Below, in pieces: positions 38,406 to 51,262 of a stretch of DNA of 64,000 nt. How positions within the stretch are numbered: the stretch's first letter is position 1; every line of letters begins with the position of its first letter. Below the pieces are notes generated by a model, which did not search any database, was not told the origin of the DNA, and was given only the letters and a program-made list of their open reading frames with translations. Source of the stretch: Montifringilla adamsi (lineage: Eukaryota > Chordata > Aves > Passeriformes > Passeridae); the NCBI GenBank assembly GCA_017590115.1, contig JAGGNK010003335.1:7193916-7257915 (forward strand), given 5' to 3'. The position numbers and the translations under genes were made by a program.

Positions 38406-40257
38406 CATGTTGCCTGTACATCAATCCTCACTCTAAGGAGATCTGCAGAGCTCAGCTGGACAGAGCTGCAATGGATTTTACCCATATGTTTTCAGAACTA
38501 TTTGTTGTTCTGCTTACACTGTTCACAGGTTTTTCTGTTCCATTTCCTCTTGGTCCCCATGCCCAAACTCTAGGATTATTTTGTTTAATTCAATGAATAT
38601 CTGTCTCAGTGATATGTGGAGCCAGGAGAAAACCTCATTTGCAGGATGTAATTTCTATTTCCAGTGCCCAGTCCTGTCAATCAACTGGTCTCAGGCTTCC
38701 ACAAAACTGTGTGAGATAATACATTTTCCATGCTATCCCCTCTAATCAGTGTGAAAGGAAAAATAATTTTATTTCATCTACAGTGGTTCCATATTAAATA
38801 AAAAGTTTTTTAAACCTCACTGAGATGCAGCAGGCACAGATAAGACAAAGCCTTAATTAATTTTTCAGCATCAAGTCTTTGTACATTAGATTTATTTTAA
38901 CCCTTTACCAGCTGGAAACTACCAAGGCAGATGATCAAGGAAGCCATAATGAAGTTACTGGCCCTGCAAGTAGGTGAAATATGATGGGAGCAAAGGAAAA
39001 TGTTTTCCCTCCTTCTCCTATCCCTCCTTCTTGTCCAAGATGTTTGGTCCTTTGTGCAATAAAGGATGTTCTTCCTGAAAAACTTCTCGCATTCAGCCCC
39101 AGCTTCTTGTGAAGACTTTTCCTTCCCTGGGTAAGGACCTTCCCTCCTGCAAAGCAGAACACTGTCACTACAACTTTTGGGAGATGCCCTGATATAGTCA
39201 ATTACAGGTCAGGTTTTTGTTGTGTGATACAGAAAGTTGTCCACTTTAGGGCAGTCTTAGGAAGGCCCATTTCACCCCAGAGTGCCTTCTGGGGGACCAG
39301 AGTGGGAGTGGGAGAGGAATGAAATGGCATCTACAAAGACCCAAAATTCTCACTCCTGGAGTCATTCCCCAGTACCTGAATGTGCTCTTTCAGCACGTGA
39401 GACCCGAGAGCTTGTGGGGTGGTTATGAGGGGAGCCTGCTCCTGATGTTTCTGCCCACTTTGGATCACTCTTTTCCTCCTCTATTTTTATTTTTGCCATT
39501 CATTTCATCATGTATACAAAGTGAAACAATGAAATTCAGTCATTCAAAGGGCAAAAAAAGCTGGAAACCCCATGGATTTTGTGTTGTTCATTTTAGTTTG
39601 TTTGTGAGAACAAATTGCTGCCTGTGAGAAAGGGATGTGGATAAAGAAGATGATATGTTCTTTGGAAGGACAGAGCCTGCTCAGAAACATGGAGTATTCA
39701 CTGTTTGTATTTCATGTATATATCACAATCATAAACAAACCCCTTTGTAGACTTTTTTACCATTTCTTATTGTTCTCCCATTTAAATTTATATCTTCGTC
39801 CTATAAGATGTAAAAGCTTCTGAAAATTGCTTGGAAAGGGACCATATTACAAATAAAAACATCACAAAACAAGATGAGCTGTATTTCTTTTTAACAGCTC
39901 ATCATCCGTTCCCTCAAGAGAACACTTGTGTCTCTGGAAAGAAAAGCACTTCAGCTGAAATAATTCCTCGGATTTTTAATTAGTACATTCCTCTTCAGAA
40001 GTCGTCTTTTAATTGCTAATTCCTTCACCTGCCCCTCTTTCTTGATTCTTGAAAACAATCCCCTCAGAAGTTCCAGCAGTGATGTGCTTTGCTCAATGGC
40101 ATTTAAAGATAAATCATAAAAGAAACAATACAAACTGACCAGCTCAGAGATTACTTTTAGAATTCATGTAAAATAAAACCCAGCTACTTTTTAGCTCCAG
40201 TTTTATTTCTGTTAATGCAAACAGAAAAGAATAGACACAATATTTCCCTGTGACATG
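38406..40257. other. Non-coding DNA
   Basis: I find no gene or dispersed repeat. The one structured element is the inverted repeat at 39873-39903. The small open frames (for example 39319-39627 plus) are not recognisable. Confidence 0.5.
39873..39903. repeat. Perfect 10-bp inverted repeat with an 11-nt loop
   Basis: GATGAGCTGT at 39873-39882 is the exact reverse complement of ACAGCTCATC at 39894-39903. The loop is T-rich. A run of T inside the loop, and none after the stem, argues against a terminator-like role. Function unknown. Confidence 0.8.
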
Positions 40258-40403
40258 GAATCACAGAATGGTTTGGGTTGGAAGGGACTTTGAAGATCAT
40301 GTGGTTCCAACCCCTTGCCATGGGCAGGGGCACCTCCCACTAGACCAGGTTGCTTCAGGTTCCATCCAAGCTGGCTTTGGACACTTCCAGCTGGAGATGG
40401 GAC
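40258..40403 (-). mobile_element. CR1 LINE 3'-end fragment, minus strand
   Basis: It opens with 'gaatcacagaatggtttggg' and 'ttggaagggactttgaagat', then carries 'ccatgggcaggggcacctcc' and 'ccatccaagctggctttgg', ending near 'acacttccagctggagatgg'. This is the reverse complement of the avian CR1 3' end and is about 146 bp long. The downstream ~200 bp is GC-rich but I cannot assign it to CR1. Confidence 0.92.
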
Positions 40404-41333
40404 AGCCTGAGGAGCCACAAGAGCCCCCAGGCACCCCAGCACTCCTCTGCTCTTGGGCAGCAGCTTCTCCCACAGACTGATGGCTTCACAGGACAGTGCT
40501 CTGTGTCACTAATTGCTCTCTCCTCCTCCATGAGGAAACCTCTCTGGCTCCTGGCAAATAGCCTGGGACCCTTCCAGGAGCAGAGAAGCGCCTGTCCACT
40601 CAGCAGAAATGATGCTCACCTGTGATTTTGGTAGGTGTAAACCTCTCATTTTAAGTTATCATTTGGGAAACCTGAGAAAATTAAGTCAGAAGAATATTAA
40701 TATTTTATGTCATATAATGATTCCAGTTCAGTATTGGAGATCTTTCAACCACTCTTCACACTGCGCCTTCAAATCTACAAGCAAGACAGTAAAGAGTTCT
40801 CACACACAAACATACACGTGGTTGAGTAAATATTCTGCTTTGAAAGTATGAGAACTGTAAGTAGCAGGAAAAATAAATTACTTAGAGAATATTCATATTC
40901 GTCTTTTAAACTCCTGTACAGGCTGGTTTTTGCAAGATCTAAAATTGCAAATCAGCTGATTTCTTATTTCTGCACCATAGGCTGCCTGGCCTACTGCTGC
41001 TCAATGATTATTTTCATGTGAACTTCAAGAGCCTCTGCTTTATTTTAAAATACATATTTTATTTTCTCATTCATGCAGGAGTTTGCTTTTTTCTCAGCAG
41101 TAATTCCATTTGTCTGGGTGCCGGTATCACTGAATCCAAACAAGGCTGTTTATTCTTCTGCAATTTCAGTCACAAGAAGAATAAACCCAGACACCAAAGT
41201 GTGTCTGAGCACTGCCACACTAAAAGCAGCCCCTCGAGGTATTCTGCACACTCACACAGGTTGTAAGATAAAAATTAGAAACCTTCCAAATCTCTGCTCA
41301 GAGACACAAATCTGAGTTATTTCATCTCCACAT
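40404..41333. other. Non-coding DNA
   Basis: No gene is recognisable. The first ~200 bp is GC-richer and could be a more diverged extension of the neighbouring CR1. The rest is AT-rich single-copy-looking sequence. Confidence 0.5.
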
Positions 41334-41578
41334 CTGTATTTGGTGTTACTGTAACTCCTAATTGCTCAGATTCATTCTTTATATTTTCATTTATATTTTG
41401 AAATTTTTTAATTACTTTTAAAAGAAAAATTCTATTTTTTACAAGTGATTGGACGACTGTATTTGGTGTTACTGTAGCTCCTAATTGCTCAGATTCATTC
41501 TTTATATTTTCATTTATATTTTGAAATTTTTTTTTACTTTTAAAAGAAAAACTCTATTTTTTACAAGTGATTGGACGA
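41334..41578. repeat. ~123-bp tandem duplication, two copies, abutting a CR1
   Basis: Copy 1 (41334-41456, 123 bp) and copy 2 (41457-41578, 122 bp) lie head to tail. I see one A/G difference (41354 against 41477), one T/C difference near the end, and a changed T-rich run (T6AATT against T9) that accounts for the 1-bp length difference. The unit starts CTGTATTTGGTG and ends GTGATTGGACGA. Copy 2 runs directly into a CR1 fragment with no spacer. Confidence 0.95.
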
Positions 41579-41836
41579 GGCTTTCAACTGAAAGAGTACA
41601 GATTTATATCAGGTATTAAGAAAAACTTCTTCCCTGTGAGGGAGGCGAGGCCCTGGCACAGGCTGCCCAGAGAAGCTGTGGCTGCCCCGTCCTGGAAGTG
41701 CCCAAGGCCAGGTTGGATGGGGCTTGGAGCAACCTGGGATAGGGGAAGGTGTCCCTGCCCATGGCAGGAGGTTGAATCTGGATGATTTTTAAAGGTTTCT
41801 TCTAACCTAAACCACTCTATGATTCTGTGATTCTAG
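41579..41836 (+). mobile_element. CR1 LINE 3'-end fragment, the longest of the simple copies here
   Basis: It begins 'ggctttcaactgaaagagta', continues with a 'cttcttccctgtgagggagg' block and 'aggccctggcacaggctgcc', then 'agagaagctgtggctgcccc', and shares 'aggttggatggggcttggag' with its relatives. It ends 'ccactctatgattctgtgat'. At ~258 bp it holds the 3' untranslated tail. A single frame stays open across 41567-41785, but this is CR1 tail read-through and not reverse transcriptase. The good match to the remembered consensus suggests a younger copy than the one at 1341. Confidence 0.95.
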
Positions 41837-43400
41837 GGAAGAGCACATTGTGAGGATTCACCTCCAGGACACATCACTTTTGTTGTAGGACCAGGACAAC
41901 TTCACTGACTTCACCAATTTTCATCCATGAAGCACAGACTCACACATCAGGAAATCTGGATCATCAGCCTGATTTAATGGTATAGAAGGACTTTCAAGCA
42001 GAGTGATTCATCACAGGGACTGATTCCCAGGGCTCTGCTGTGTGAAAGGCTGGGTATGTGCCAGAAGAGAGCAGGACATAAAAAATTAGACATATTCAGT
42101 GAGCATCCTTTTCTTTTTTAAGTCACCAATAAACACAATAAATATTTATGCTAAAATAATGTTTTAACAGCTTCTGAATAATGAGAAAATCCCAGTGTTG
42201 GGTAACAGCTGACTGCTTCAAATCTAACACAGCTGATCAAGCAGAGTTGATGAAATTGAGGAAAACTGTGAAGATTGGTCTCAAAGTCACACACACAGAA
42301 ATACACAAAAAAAGGAGGTCTGTAGAGGAGAATTTCTGACAATGAAAGTTTGATTTTGAAAGGGTAGAAAAAGAAATGCCTGCTTAAAGCATCTCTTTCC
42401 TGCAAAGAGGTGGCAGCAAATCAAGTGCCTGGTTGATGAAAAATTTGCTGGAGATGTAAGGGATGAGTGGAAGGCATAGGGTCTCCAGCTGCTGTTTTGT
42501 CTGTAACTGCTGCTGGAATTTGGCCTTGGTTGGTCATGGCAGCCTTTGGAGATCCAGGGTGGGCAGGAGCTGCCTCTGGCAATGGATCAGTGAGGATTAG
42601 AGACAGACCAAGAGCAGGGGGTGAGGCTGAAGTGGGGGGGATGAGGGCGAGACTTGATCTCAGGGCACAGATATTCAAGCGTGGCTGCAGCAGTGAGACA
42701 GCCCCTCACATCCTGAAAACTGTGAATTTTTAACTTTTCTTCAGGCTCTCTGATCCCAAGGAGCTGACAACGTTGGTAAGACACAACACATTTTCACAAC
42801 TAAGGAATTAACCCTACGTAGTAAAAACTATTTTTTGGAAAAACACCTTTCTTTCCTACTTCTGCTTGACATGGAGCCAAATACCTCAGTGTCTAGTAGA
42901 ATAAAAGCTCTATAACTTTGTATAGTTGAAAGATCTTAAAAAAAAAGAATTTTAAAATGTATCAGTACAGATTTTTAGTAGCCCTGCTTTTGAAAGTAAA
43001 GCTTTTACATTAATTAGTGTCTACACATGCTTACACAACTGGAGATGTCCCAGAAAAGTTTCCAGGGATTGGAAGCCTCTAGCAGATTTCAGCAAAATAT
43101 AATAGATTAGAGTAGAAACATCCATTAATACTCTGCCCATCCCATTGTGAATAGACAAATGGCTTCTGTAAATGAATGTTAAATCAAGACCCTAAGCAAG
43201 AGGAAAATTACATTATCTTCTGATTTCAAATCTTTATAAACAGCATAGAAAGAAGGATGGCAAACATCTTTGGCCCTGAGGCATCTCACTCCCTTCCAAA
43301 CCTTCAAATTTGCATTTTCCAGGCAAGGCCCCTTGCACTTCAGTGGCTTCCACAGAGCAAGTGAACCTGGGAGCTGACGTGCAAAAAGTTTCATCTGCAT
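41837..43400. other. Non-coding DNA
   Basis: No gene or further repeat is recognisable. A GC-richer patch at about 42470-42680 opens frames on both strands (85 and 88 codons), which I attribute to composition. Confidence 0.5.
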
Positions 43401-43598
43401 AGAAGGAAAAACTTCTTTACTGTGGACAGCACTGGAAGAGACTTAGCAGAAGGATTATAGAATTTCCTTCCCTGGAGATATTCAAAAGCCACGTGGAGAA
43501 GATCCTGGGCACCCTGTGGCAGGTGAACCTGCTCTAGCAGTGGGGCTGGGCTGGAGGGTCCCCAGAGGTCCCTTCCAGCTCCAACCCTCCTGTGATTA
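43401..43598 (+). mobile_element. CR1 LINE 3'-end fragment
   Basis: It reads 'agaaggaaaaacttctttac', 'gtggacagcactggaagaga', 'ccctggagatattcaaaagc', then 'ctgggcaccctgtggcaggt', 'gaacctgctctagcagtggg', and ends 'cccttccagctccaaccctc' and 'ctgtgatt'. The 'cctgctctagcagtggggct' block marks another CR1 subfamily. It is about 200 bp, 5'-truncated and non-coding. Confidence 0.92.
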
Positions 43599-46500
43599 AG
43601 GGATTTGAGAAGCTGGCAGGATCAGGACACAGAGCACCTTGGGGCAGTAGGTTCTATTACTGTTGTCCAAGTATTTATTTTCAAAGCCTGTGGTGACCAT
43701 TCTGCTATAGCAGAGGTTTTGAAGAGATTAATGTGTGTTCTTTACTCTGGAAAGGATATATTTTTCTGTTCCTGAAACCACACTGATTGCATATTAAAGC
43801 CACTAGTATTTAATATTTCATCTGAAAAATTCTTAGCTGCAGAAACACCTTGCAACTTACCTTGCAAGTGTCATCTTATATTCAAGACATGCCTCTACTA
43901 AAAAAAAAAAAAAGTTTAAAAAATGGTGTTAGACCAGAGGGCATTTTGGACCTTTGGTTCCATTGAAGTGGATTTTTTGCCATATCTTTATGAAGACTAA
44001 AATACTGGCTTGTTACCATCCACCACACCTCATGTGGAATAAATAATCAAGTACATGAAGACTAATCATCAAGTGAAAGGAAAATGATATCTAGACAAAC
44101 CAAAGTGCTCTGGGGCAGGACAAGATAAACATTTGTTCCCAGGGAGATGACAAGTTGTACTTTGCTTGGCAGCCAGGAAAAACACCAATATACACCAGAG
44201 GAAAGAGCCCAATTAAAGCAATTAAAGAAACACGGATCAGGAGTTGACCAAGTTGAAAGCTTTTCAAAATGCAAACAGTTATGTTCATGACTGATGACAT
44301 TCCTGTGTGCTGGGGTATTTCATACATTTTCTCTCTTGATACAGCTCCTGTTTGATCAGTCAGGGAGCAGTATTTAAGCATAAATGTTGCTGTAATATAA
44401 TTCATACTCAATTACAAGTTAGGCAAGTATTTCCATAGTGAATTGGGGTTAAGAGAATAAGTTAGAGTCCTATTTCTATATCTTGTACCTTTCTTGGTAA
44501 TAATTTGACAGCTTTGTTACTAAAACCCTAAATCTGGTTGAGTTCATCATAAAGGCAACGTGAGAAAAGCAAAACTAACTGCTTTCTCAGATTAGAATTA
44601 TTTTTAATTCAGGAGAAAGAATTACCCCCCTGCCCAGAAACAGGACTGGGTGGATTACCTGTAGCTGCCTCAGGGTGATAGCCTAAGTGCAATCACAACC
44701 AGAAAATGTTTGAAAACTCTGTGAATGAGCCTGATTTTGCAATGTTCCAGTTTTTCCTTTTGCTTCTGCACACAGAAGCAAAACTTAGCTTGGATGGAAG
44801 TTGTTTACATCTTATTCTAGTACATTTACCATGGCACAGCCATCTGTTTGCAGCCTGCTGGCTCTAATGGTACATCAGGAGAACAGTGACCCGTCAGGTT
44901 CCCTGCGTCACTCGGGGACAGAGTGGGCTCAGGCTTTGTGCTCTCCCTGTGCCATTTCAGCTTTACTGTGCTGGCAGTGCTGGAGGGACATACTGTGAAA
45001 AAGCCCAGAACTGAATATCCTGCCTTGCTTCAATAAGTAGGGAAAGGAAAGTCAGTATTAAGGACTCTAAACATGCCATAAACTCAGTGGGAAAAACCTT
45101 TCTGATGATTTCCCAGGAGGTATGGAAAGGTTAATGCAATTATTCATTTATATGCTTTTATTGCAGCTTCTCATCCTCCTCCTGACTCCACCAAACCTCC
45201 CTCTACTCCAATAAGAGCCAACCACCAAACCTATAACAAATCCCTCACATCACACCACTGTTTGTAGAGTCGGGCATCCCAAATTAGACAAGAGCATCCT
45301 TAAGCACATGCTTAATTAAAATACTGAGTATTGGGAATTAAATATGTCTTTAAATGCTTTGTTCAATTGAGCCATAAAGCAGAATGTCACTTTCCAGACC
45401 AAACTTCAGCTATCATTCTTTTTCCCTACAGCCTTGTGAGCAGTCTCCAGCCAAGCTGCTACACAGGTTCCTCAGAGCACATCAGGGCTTGATTCCCTGC
45501 CAGCTGCAGCTGCTGCAGCTTGGAAAATGCCTCTGACTTACATGCCAGCCCCCAAATAGCTTTTCCTGCCCCAGGGCCCTCTTCCACTAATAAACATAAA
45601 TCACAAGGGTTTGCCTTTGGATTTAAATTTTCCTTATCTGCTTTAAGGAACCATAGAAACAACATCCAAAATTTCAGCTTTGGAGCAGTCATTGTCAACA
45701 TGGACGTGTTTCTATATCAAACATTGTGCCACGGAGTTTTCCAAGTTAAATACCGCAATTTTTATTACAAATTTATATGCACTAATGTTTTTTGTAAGTT
45801 TACCTTAAAGCACCAACCCTTCTGCAGATTAGTTGTGTTTTAACCAGCTCTGAGAGTACCAGTGGATTGTCCTGTGCTCCTTAACCCTACTGCAGCTCCA
45901 GCACTAGGGAAAGGGAGGAGAAAACTGTCCAATATTCAACAGTTTGGGGGTTTTTTTCCCCTTCAAAGAGCACTTTTCTTTTTTCAAAATAACCACTCTG
46001 CCCTATCCTTCTGCCTGACAAACCTCCAGAAGCCTCAGCGTGAGCAGACTGAGAAGCAGAGCTGTATCCTGCACACATGGCACAGGAACTGCCCAGATGT
46101 GGTTTCAACAACAATTCTCAAGGCAACTTTCAACATTTCTTTGAATATACTGCACACAGCTTGTAAGGATTTCCATTCAGCTCATCTAGCAAGAAACAAT
46201 CTACAAAACACCGATCACCCACAGGGAAAAAAACCAAAATCAACATAATTGTATTGCAGAAAGTATAATACTGCAACATGCTTCTTAATATTCTGAATCG
46301 GAAGTTTTAAAAGGGAAAAAATGACAAATGACAAAACAAACAACGGGGGAGGGAAAAAACCCACAAAAAGAGTCAGAAAATATGCTTTAGCTGTTAAGAA
46401 ATACCTGTGATTAATTCTGGCAAGGCAGGTGTCCTGGGGAGGGCTTGTGGGTTTTTTCCTGGTTCTGGCAGCTCTGTGATGGTGCTTTAGGTGGTGCAGG

Positions 46501-49500
46501 GTGGGACTGGGCTCAGCCCCTCGGATGCTCAGCATGGCACAAAGCCACCCTGGAGGCACTGACCTGCTTGCATGGCTGAGGTGAGCTGCCTTTTACTTCT
46601 GATTTACGCTCTCTTGAGTTTCCTCTACTCAAAGAGTGAATTATCCTGATTTGTACTTTAATAAATCCTTGATTTAGTCTGAGAGAATGTTGATCCTTGC
46701 AGGGAGCTGCTGCTGCACAAGGCAGAGTGCTGGCCTGGGGTCTGCTCCCATCAGGAAGCAGTGATTGAGTGAGTGTTGCTTTTAAATAAATGTCTTACTA
46801 AACCTGATTTAAAATTTTGTGGGAGGACAGTAAGTAATGTGATCCTGTAATCTGACAAATTTTCAAACTAAATAAAAATTCTTAGCTCTGCAGGTTCTCA
46901 TGGGTGTTTATGTATTTTATGCTTTGGAACTGCAATGTTTCTGAATTATTGCAGGTGCCAACAGGAGAACAAATGTAATTTTCATGCAAAAAAATATTTA
47001 CTTTGTTTAGTTGGTACTTTGTTCCTTTTCCTGTCATTTGTTGCTGAAAACTGCAACAAATTAATGCAAATTTCCAAGGTGGATGTATGTGTTTATTAAC
47101 CATAACAAGGAATGCTGATCAGTTATTAAAAAGGAGGTTCATCAAACTTTGTTATATTTAGTCTGTATGACTGTTTGGATTTCTTAAGGGAGCAGATGAA
47201 GAAACTGGAAAGTGACTTAATTCTAGGTTTTCACTCTGTTTGCTTTACTAAAAATGCAGCTTTAAAGAAACAAAGAACAGTGCTAGGGAAGAGCACGGCA
47301 GCAAGGGCATCTGTGGAGCTGCACCTCTGTGCTTGGGCCCTTGGGAGCTGCTGCTGGACAAGCAGGGGTTTGATGGCTCAAAGCCAGCAGCAGCTTTGAC
47401 TTGAAGGAAAGGGCTGGAGCAGTGAGGAGAATGCTGCCCTCCCCCTCTGAGCAATGGCAGGAACCTTCCATGGAGCTCGCAGCAGAGTGTCCATCACTTG
47501 AGGGAATTTGGGGTTTTGGGGAATGAGGTTCTGGAATCGGGCTCTCCAACAGGAATTTTAATGTAAGTTTAATTTATAGAAGCAGTAACACAAGCTGGCT
47601 GCTGAGGGCCTTGGAGGTACCACTTGCTCCTGGGCTCCCATGTTGCTTTTTCCAGGAGCAGGGGAATGGAAGATCCTGGCTACAGCAAAATATGGAAAAA
47701 ATTAAATAGAATAGTATTCCTGTACTTGCCTATTTTAACAGGCTCATGTAAAATGAGAGTTACAAAAGCCATTGTTTGCTTTCTTTTTTACTAACTTTCT
47801 GGTATCAGTGGGGGAAGTATTCACAATCATACACTAATTTATTAAAGCCTCGAGGTAATATTTTAATATTGTAGCATTCATTGATGGTGCTCAGATGAGT
47901 AAGTAAATCAGAGGGTTAACAGCCTGAGAAGCGTTACAGCATTTGCAATGCATAGCTGGTTCTAAAAGCTACTTCACAAAGCAGCTGGTGATGATACAAT
48001 GATGCTACACAAGAAAAAGATTGTTATCCAGCTGTCAACTGTCTTACATGTTTTCATCCATCAAGTGCTTTAAAGGGGCACCTTCCTACGCTGCTGTAAT
48101 TTAAGCCTCATAGCTGTGACATCCTAGGTCCATTTTATGCAAATATTAATTATCTGTATGCCAAAAAACCCTCTTGATCTCCCTAGTGTGATCTTGAAAA
48201 TTGAAAAATTCCCTAGATCTTTCTATCCCAACTACTCAGATGCAAATAGAAGAGCATTTCCTGGCTAAAGAGTTCCCCTGAGTAGTAAATATCTCCCATT
48301 CTTTCCTTGGGTTTTGTTCCTTCCTTCTGCTTTTATGGATTTTATCACAGTTCTTACAATAAATCTTGTGTGCATTTTCAACAATAGCTCTGCAGAGAGA
48401 TTGGTTGCTCCCTCCTTTCCAGCTATTCCAATACTCAGGATTAGATTGTTCATAGTTAAGACTAAGACCACAGACATATAAAATGTAGTTTCTTATTTTT
48501 CCTACTGTTGCTGTCATTGAAAAGTCTTCCTGTTTTATATTCTCAAAGCTTACCTCTGAAAGGTGTACTTTTAAGAGCGTGTAACTACTTTCATTAAAAT
48601 AATACTTTTTGCAGTTAATCACAAATCTAGAAAGATCAGACTCTAAAGATTCAAAAAGCTTGTTTTATCTCCCATAGCTTGTGATATTTAGTTAACCTGC
48701 AAATGCTTCAATAGCAATCAGGGAATAGTCCTAAGGCAGCTTTTGATTACTCTTGCAAGTGGTTTTAGATGTATTTAAGTATTTGGATGATTTAATATGT
48801 GAAGTCTACCAGCCACAATATCTGACTGAGGTCTGCCAAATATTCATTGAACTTACCGACTTCCTTGATAGTAAATATTCATGAAGTAGGGGTAACTTGG
48901 ATTCATGTTTTAAGATGAAAATGGGTATTAAAAGCCAGATGCTGCCTTGCACTGAGCTGTTCTCTGCACCTTCCGGAGAGAGAGATGGAGCAGAGCCAAG
49001 GCAGCAGGAGCAGGGCTGATCTCTGCTCTGGCATTTTGAAGCTCTTGCCATGAGTCTGGATGGCATTTTCAAATATGAATTAGCTGCAGGAACATGAGCT
49101 GGATTGGGAATAAGTGTGTAATGCAAGTTAAATGCTATTGCCACTGCATTCCTCACGTTTCTGCTGATGTTTTTCTGGGATGTGCTGGATCTCTGCCACT
49201 GTTGGGTTTATTGGGACCCCTGGCTGGAAAGGAAGAGAGCAGGAGGCTGGTCCCAAGCCTACCCTGGCTTGTTGAGGTGATGATGTTCATGCCAGTGTGC
49301 ACAGGCTCCACCCAGCCTTTCAGTCTTCTGTGGCTTAGCCTGATGTCCACAGAAGCTGGGATAAACACTGAACTTTGGCTTATGGTCAGCCCTTATAATT
49401 GACTTCAGTGTGAAACTATGGTAAATACCACTGAGTGTATTAGTATTGACCTGGCTGCAAGAGCAGTGCCTGTGGTTCAGCTGGGAATGGGTTTGAACAA

Positions 49501-50320
49501 ATCTGTGTGGCCCTGCATGTATTTTATAATACTGTTTAATGAGCTGTTCATTCTGTTTGTTGCAACTGTATAAAACAGATAAAATAACATATATTTTCTG
49601 CTCCCAGAACAGATAAATCCTGGTGCTGTTTCTCTGCTTAGTTGACACTGCCTAATAGCAACACTGCCCTCTCTGTCAGGGTGTGTGTAGGAGTCTTTCA
49701 GCCTAATTTTGCGTTCTGTTAACACCATGTTTCTTTTCAGTGTTTTCTATCATTGTTGCAGCTACTGTTTTGTAGGTTTGTGCCCATGCTGAAACAGCCT
49801 GATGCAAGGAACACCAATTTACCTCTGGTTTGCTGCTCATTATTTTCTCTATCTCTATTGTAATTCACAAATCCACGCCAATGTCACTTTTCCACAGTCA
49901 GTACTTCCCAGGTTCTCTGGCCACTAAATTGGAAGCACTCTTGACAGGAATGACAGATTTGCCTGAGGAAGAAGTAGTCTAGGGGAGAGTGTTCAGATAA
50001 AGCTGAAATTAATAAGTAGATGAGTTTATGATGACGCTCTTGACTAAAGTGGCTAATCAATAAAGCACACTTTAACAAAAACACTCATCCTTTATAAGTG
50101 CAGGGACTTGTCTGTGGCTGGAAGAGACAAAACGTGTGAGAAACTTGCTTTTGTGGTGTTAACAGGGCTCTTACAGTTAGGGTTTTAAAGCAATCTTTGA
50201 GATGTGTTTTCCAGAAATGTGTTGTAAATATTTTGTAGTTAGAACAAGAAAAATAGGTAGGGATGGTTATAGGATGTGTTGGAAGAATGCTTCTTTTCCA
50301 CTACTTGTGTGGGGTATTTT

Positions 50321-50324
<4 letters not shown>
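43599..50324. other. Non-coding DNA, possible conserved-element candidates
   Basis: I recognise no gene. A14 lies at 43900-43913. Several open frames exceed 100 codons on either strand (44091-44411 minus, 45862-46248 plus, 48236-48622 minus, 49259-49648 minus), but none resembles a family I know and none is flanked by obvious splice sites. A POU/octamer-like ATGCAAAT at 48137-48144 is followed by ATTAATTAT, in a stretch (47860-48170) with a mixed-complexity, enhancer-like texture. Confidence 0.45.
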
Positions 50325-50353
<29 letters not shown>

Positions 50354-50402
50354 GGTTGTTGTTGTTGCTGGGTTTCTTTTCTTTTTTTTTTTTCCCTTTA
50401 TT
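50325..50402 (-). repeat. T29 tract plus T-rich low complexity
   Basis: An uninterrupted run of 29 T (50325-50353) is followed by four GTT-type units and a second T run ending in CCCTTTATTT. Read on the minus strand, AATAAAGGG precedes the A-rich tract, so an old retrosequence tail is conceivable, but no body is recognisable. Plus-strand frames through it read as poly-Phe and are spurious. Such a long homopolymer is also error-prone in assembly. Confidence 0.8.
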
Positions 50403-51077
50403 TTATGCAAAACAGCCTAAAGGGCCACAGCTGCTACCAATTTACCAATTGGACAGGCTGGCATTAGGAAGGCTACACTGCTACAATGACTTTTCACTTT
50501 TCTTTTTTTTCTCTCTCTTTTTTAAAATAAGTATATTTTTCTGATTCTACATTCAATACATTTCTGAGAGCCCCAAGCAGTCTCCTTCTGCTTCCTTACA
50601 GCTGTCCTATCAATGAAAAATGTGACTTCTTAAGTGTTCATCAAGTGCAGTGGATGTGAGTCCACGCAGGCTGGTCCATAACTCTGAAGTGCCATTTTGC
50701 AGTCTTTTTCTCACTTGGTATTTATATTCTAATGGTTTTATTCCTTGCAACCAAGCAGGGCAGGTTACTTGTTATTCCAAAGTTATCAAAAAATGAACCC
50801 CTTCTGTGTATCTATCCTTCATTCTGTCTGTCCTGGGTTTTTCTTTGCAATGAGACAGATTCTGTCTCATTTTACATTGTTGGCTTTGTTATTGGCTATG
50901 AGATTCAACCCCAAACTGCAGATAGTCACTATAAAATAAGCTGTAAGCAAAGTGTGATTTTCATTGCTTGCCTGTGGTGCGTGCTGCTCTCCCCATGGAA
51001 TTTTCCTGGTATTGAGGGAAAGTTCCCTCGCATAAATGAATTTCCTTGGTAATTTCCTTGCCTGTTACACTCATTGC
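50403..51077. other. Non-coding DNA
   Basis: Nothing recognisable. The overlapping plus-strand frames at 50732-51052 and 50745-50939 show no known domain. Confidence 0.5.
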
Positions 51078-51262
51078 CATAAAATTGTTTAGGTTGGAAA
51101 AGATGTCTAAAACCCTCCAGTCCAACCATTAACCTAACTGCTAGGTGCAGCACTAACCCATGTCCCTAAGCACAAAATCCACTAGTTTTTAAATCCCTCC
51201 AGGGATGGTGACCCCTAAACCTCCCCTGGTGCAACATGGGGCTGTGTCCTCTTGTTCTTTGA
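51078..51262 (-). mobile_element. CR1 LINE 3'-end fragment, minus strand, older subfamily
   Basis: It begins 'cataaaattgtttaggttgg', continues with 'gtccaaccattaacctaact', 'cccatgtccctaagcacaaa' and 'aaatccctccagggatggtg', and carries a 'cctcttgttcttt' end. This is the reverse complement of a CR1 subfamily with the 'ttaaatacctccagggatgg' block. Divergence is higher than in the 41579 copy, and the far (5') limit is uncertain by about 30 bases. Confidence 0.88.

Noticed and set aside
50202..50544. Poly-Phe open frames
   Set aside because: They are a translation of the T29 tract and neighbouring T-rich low-complexity DNA.
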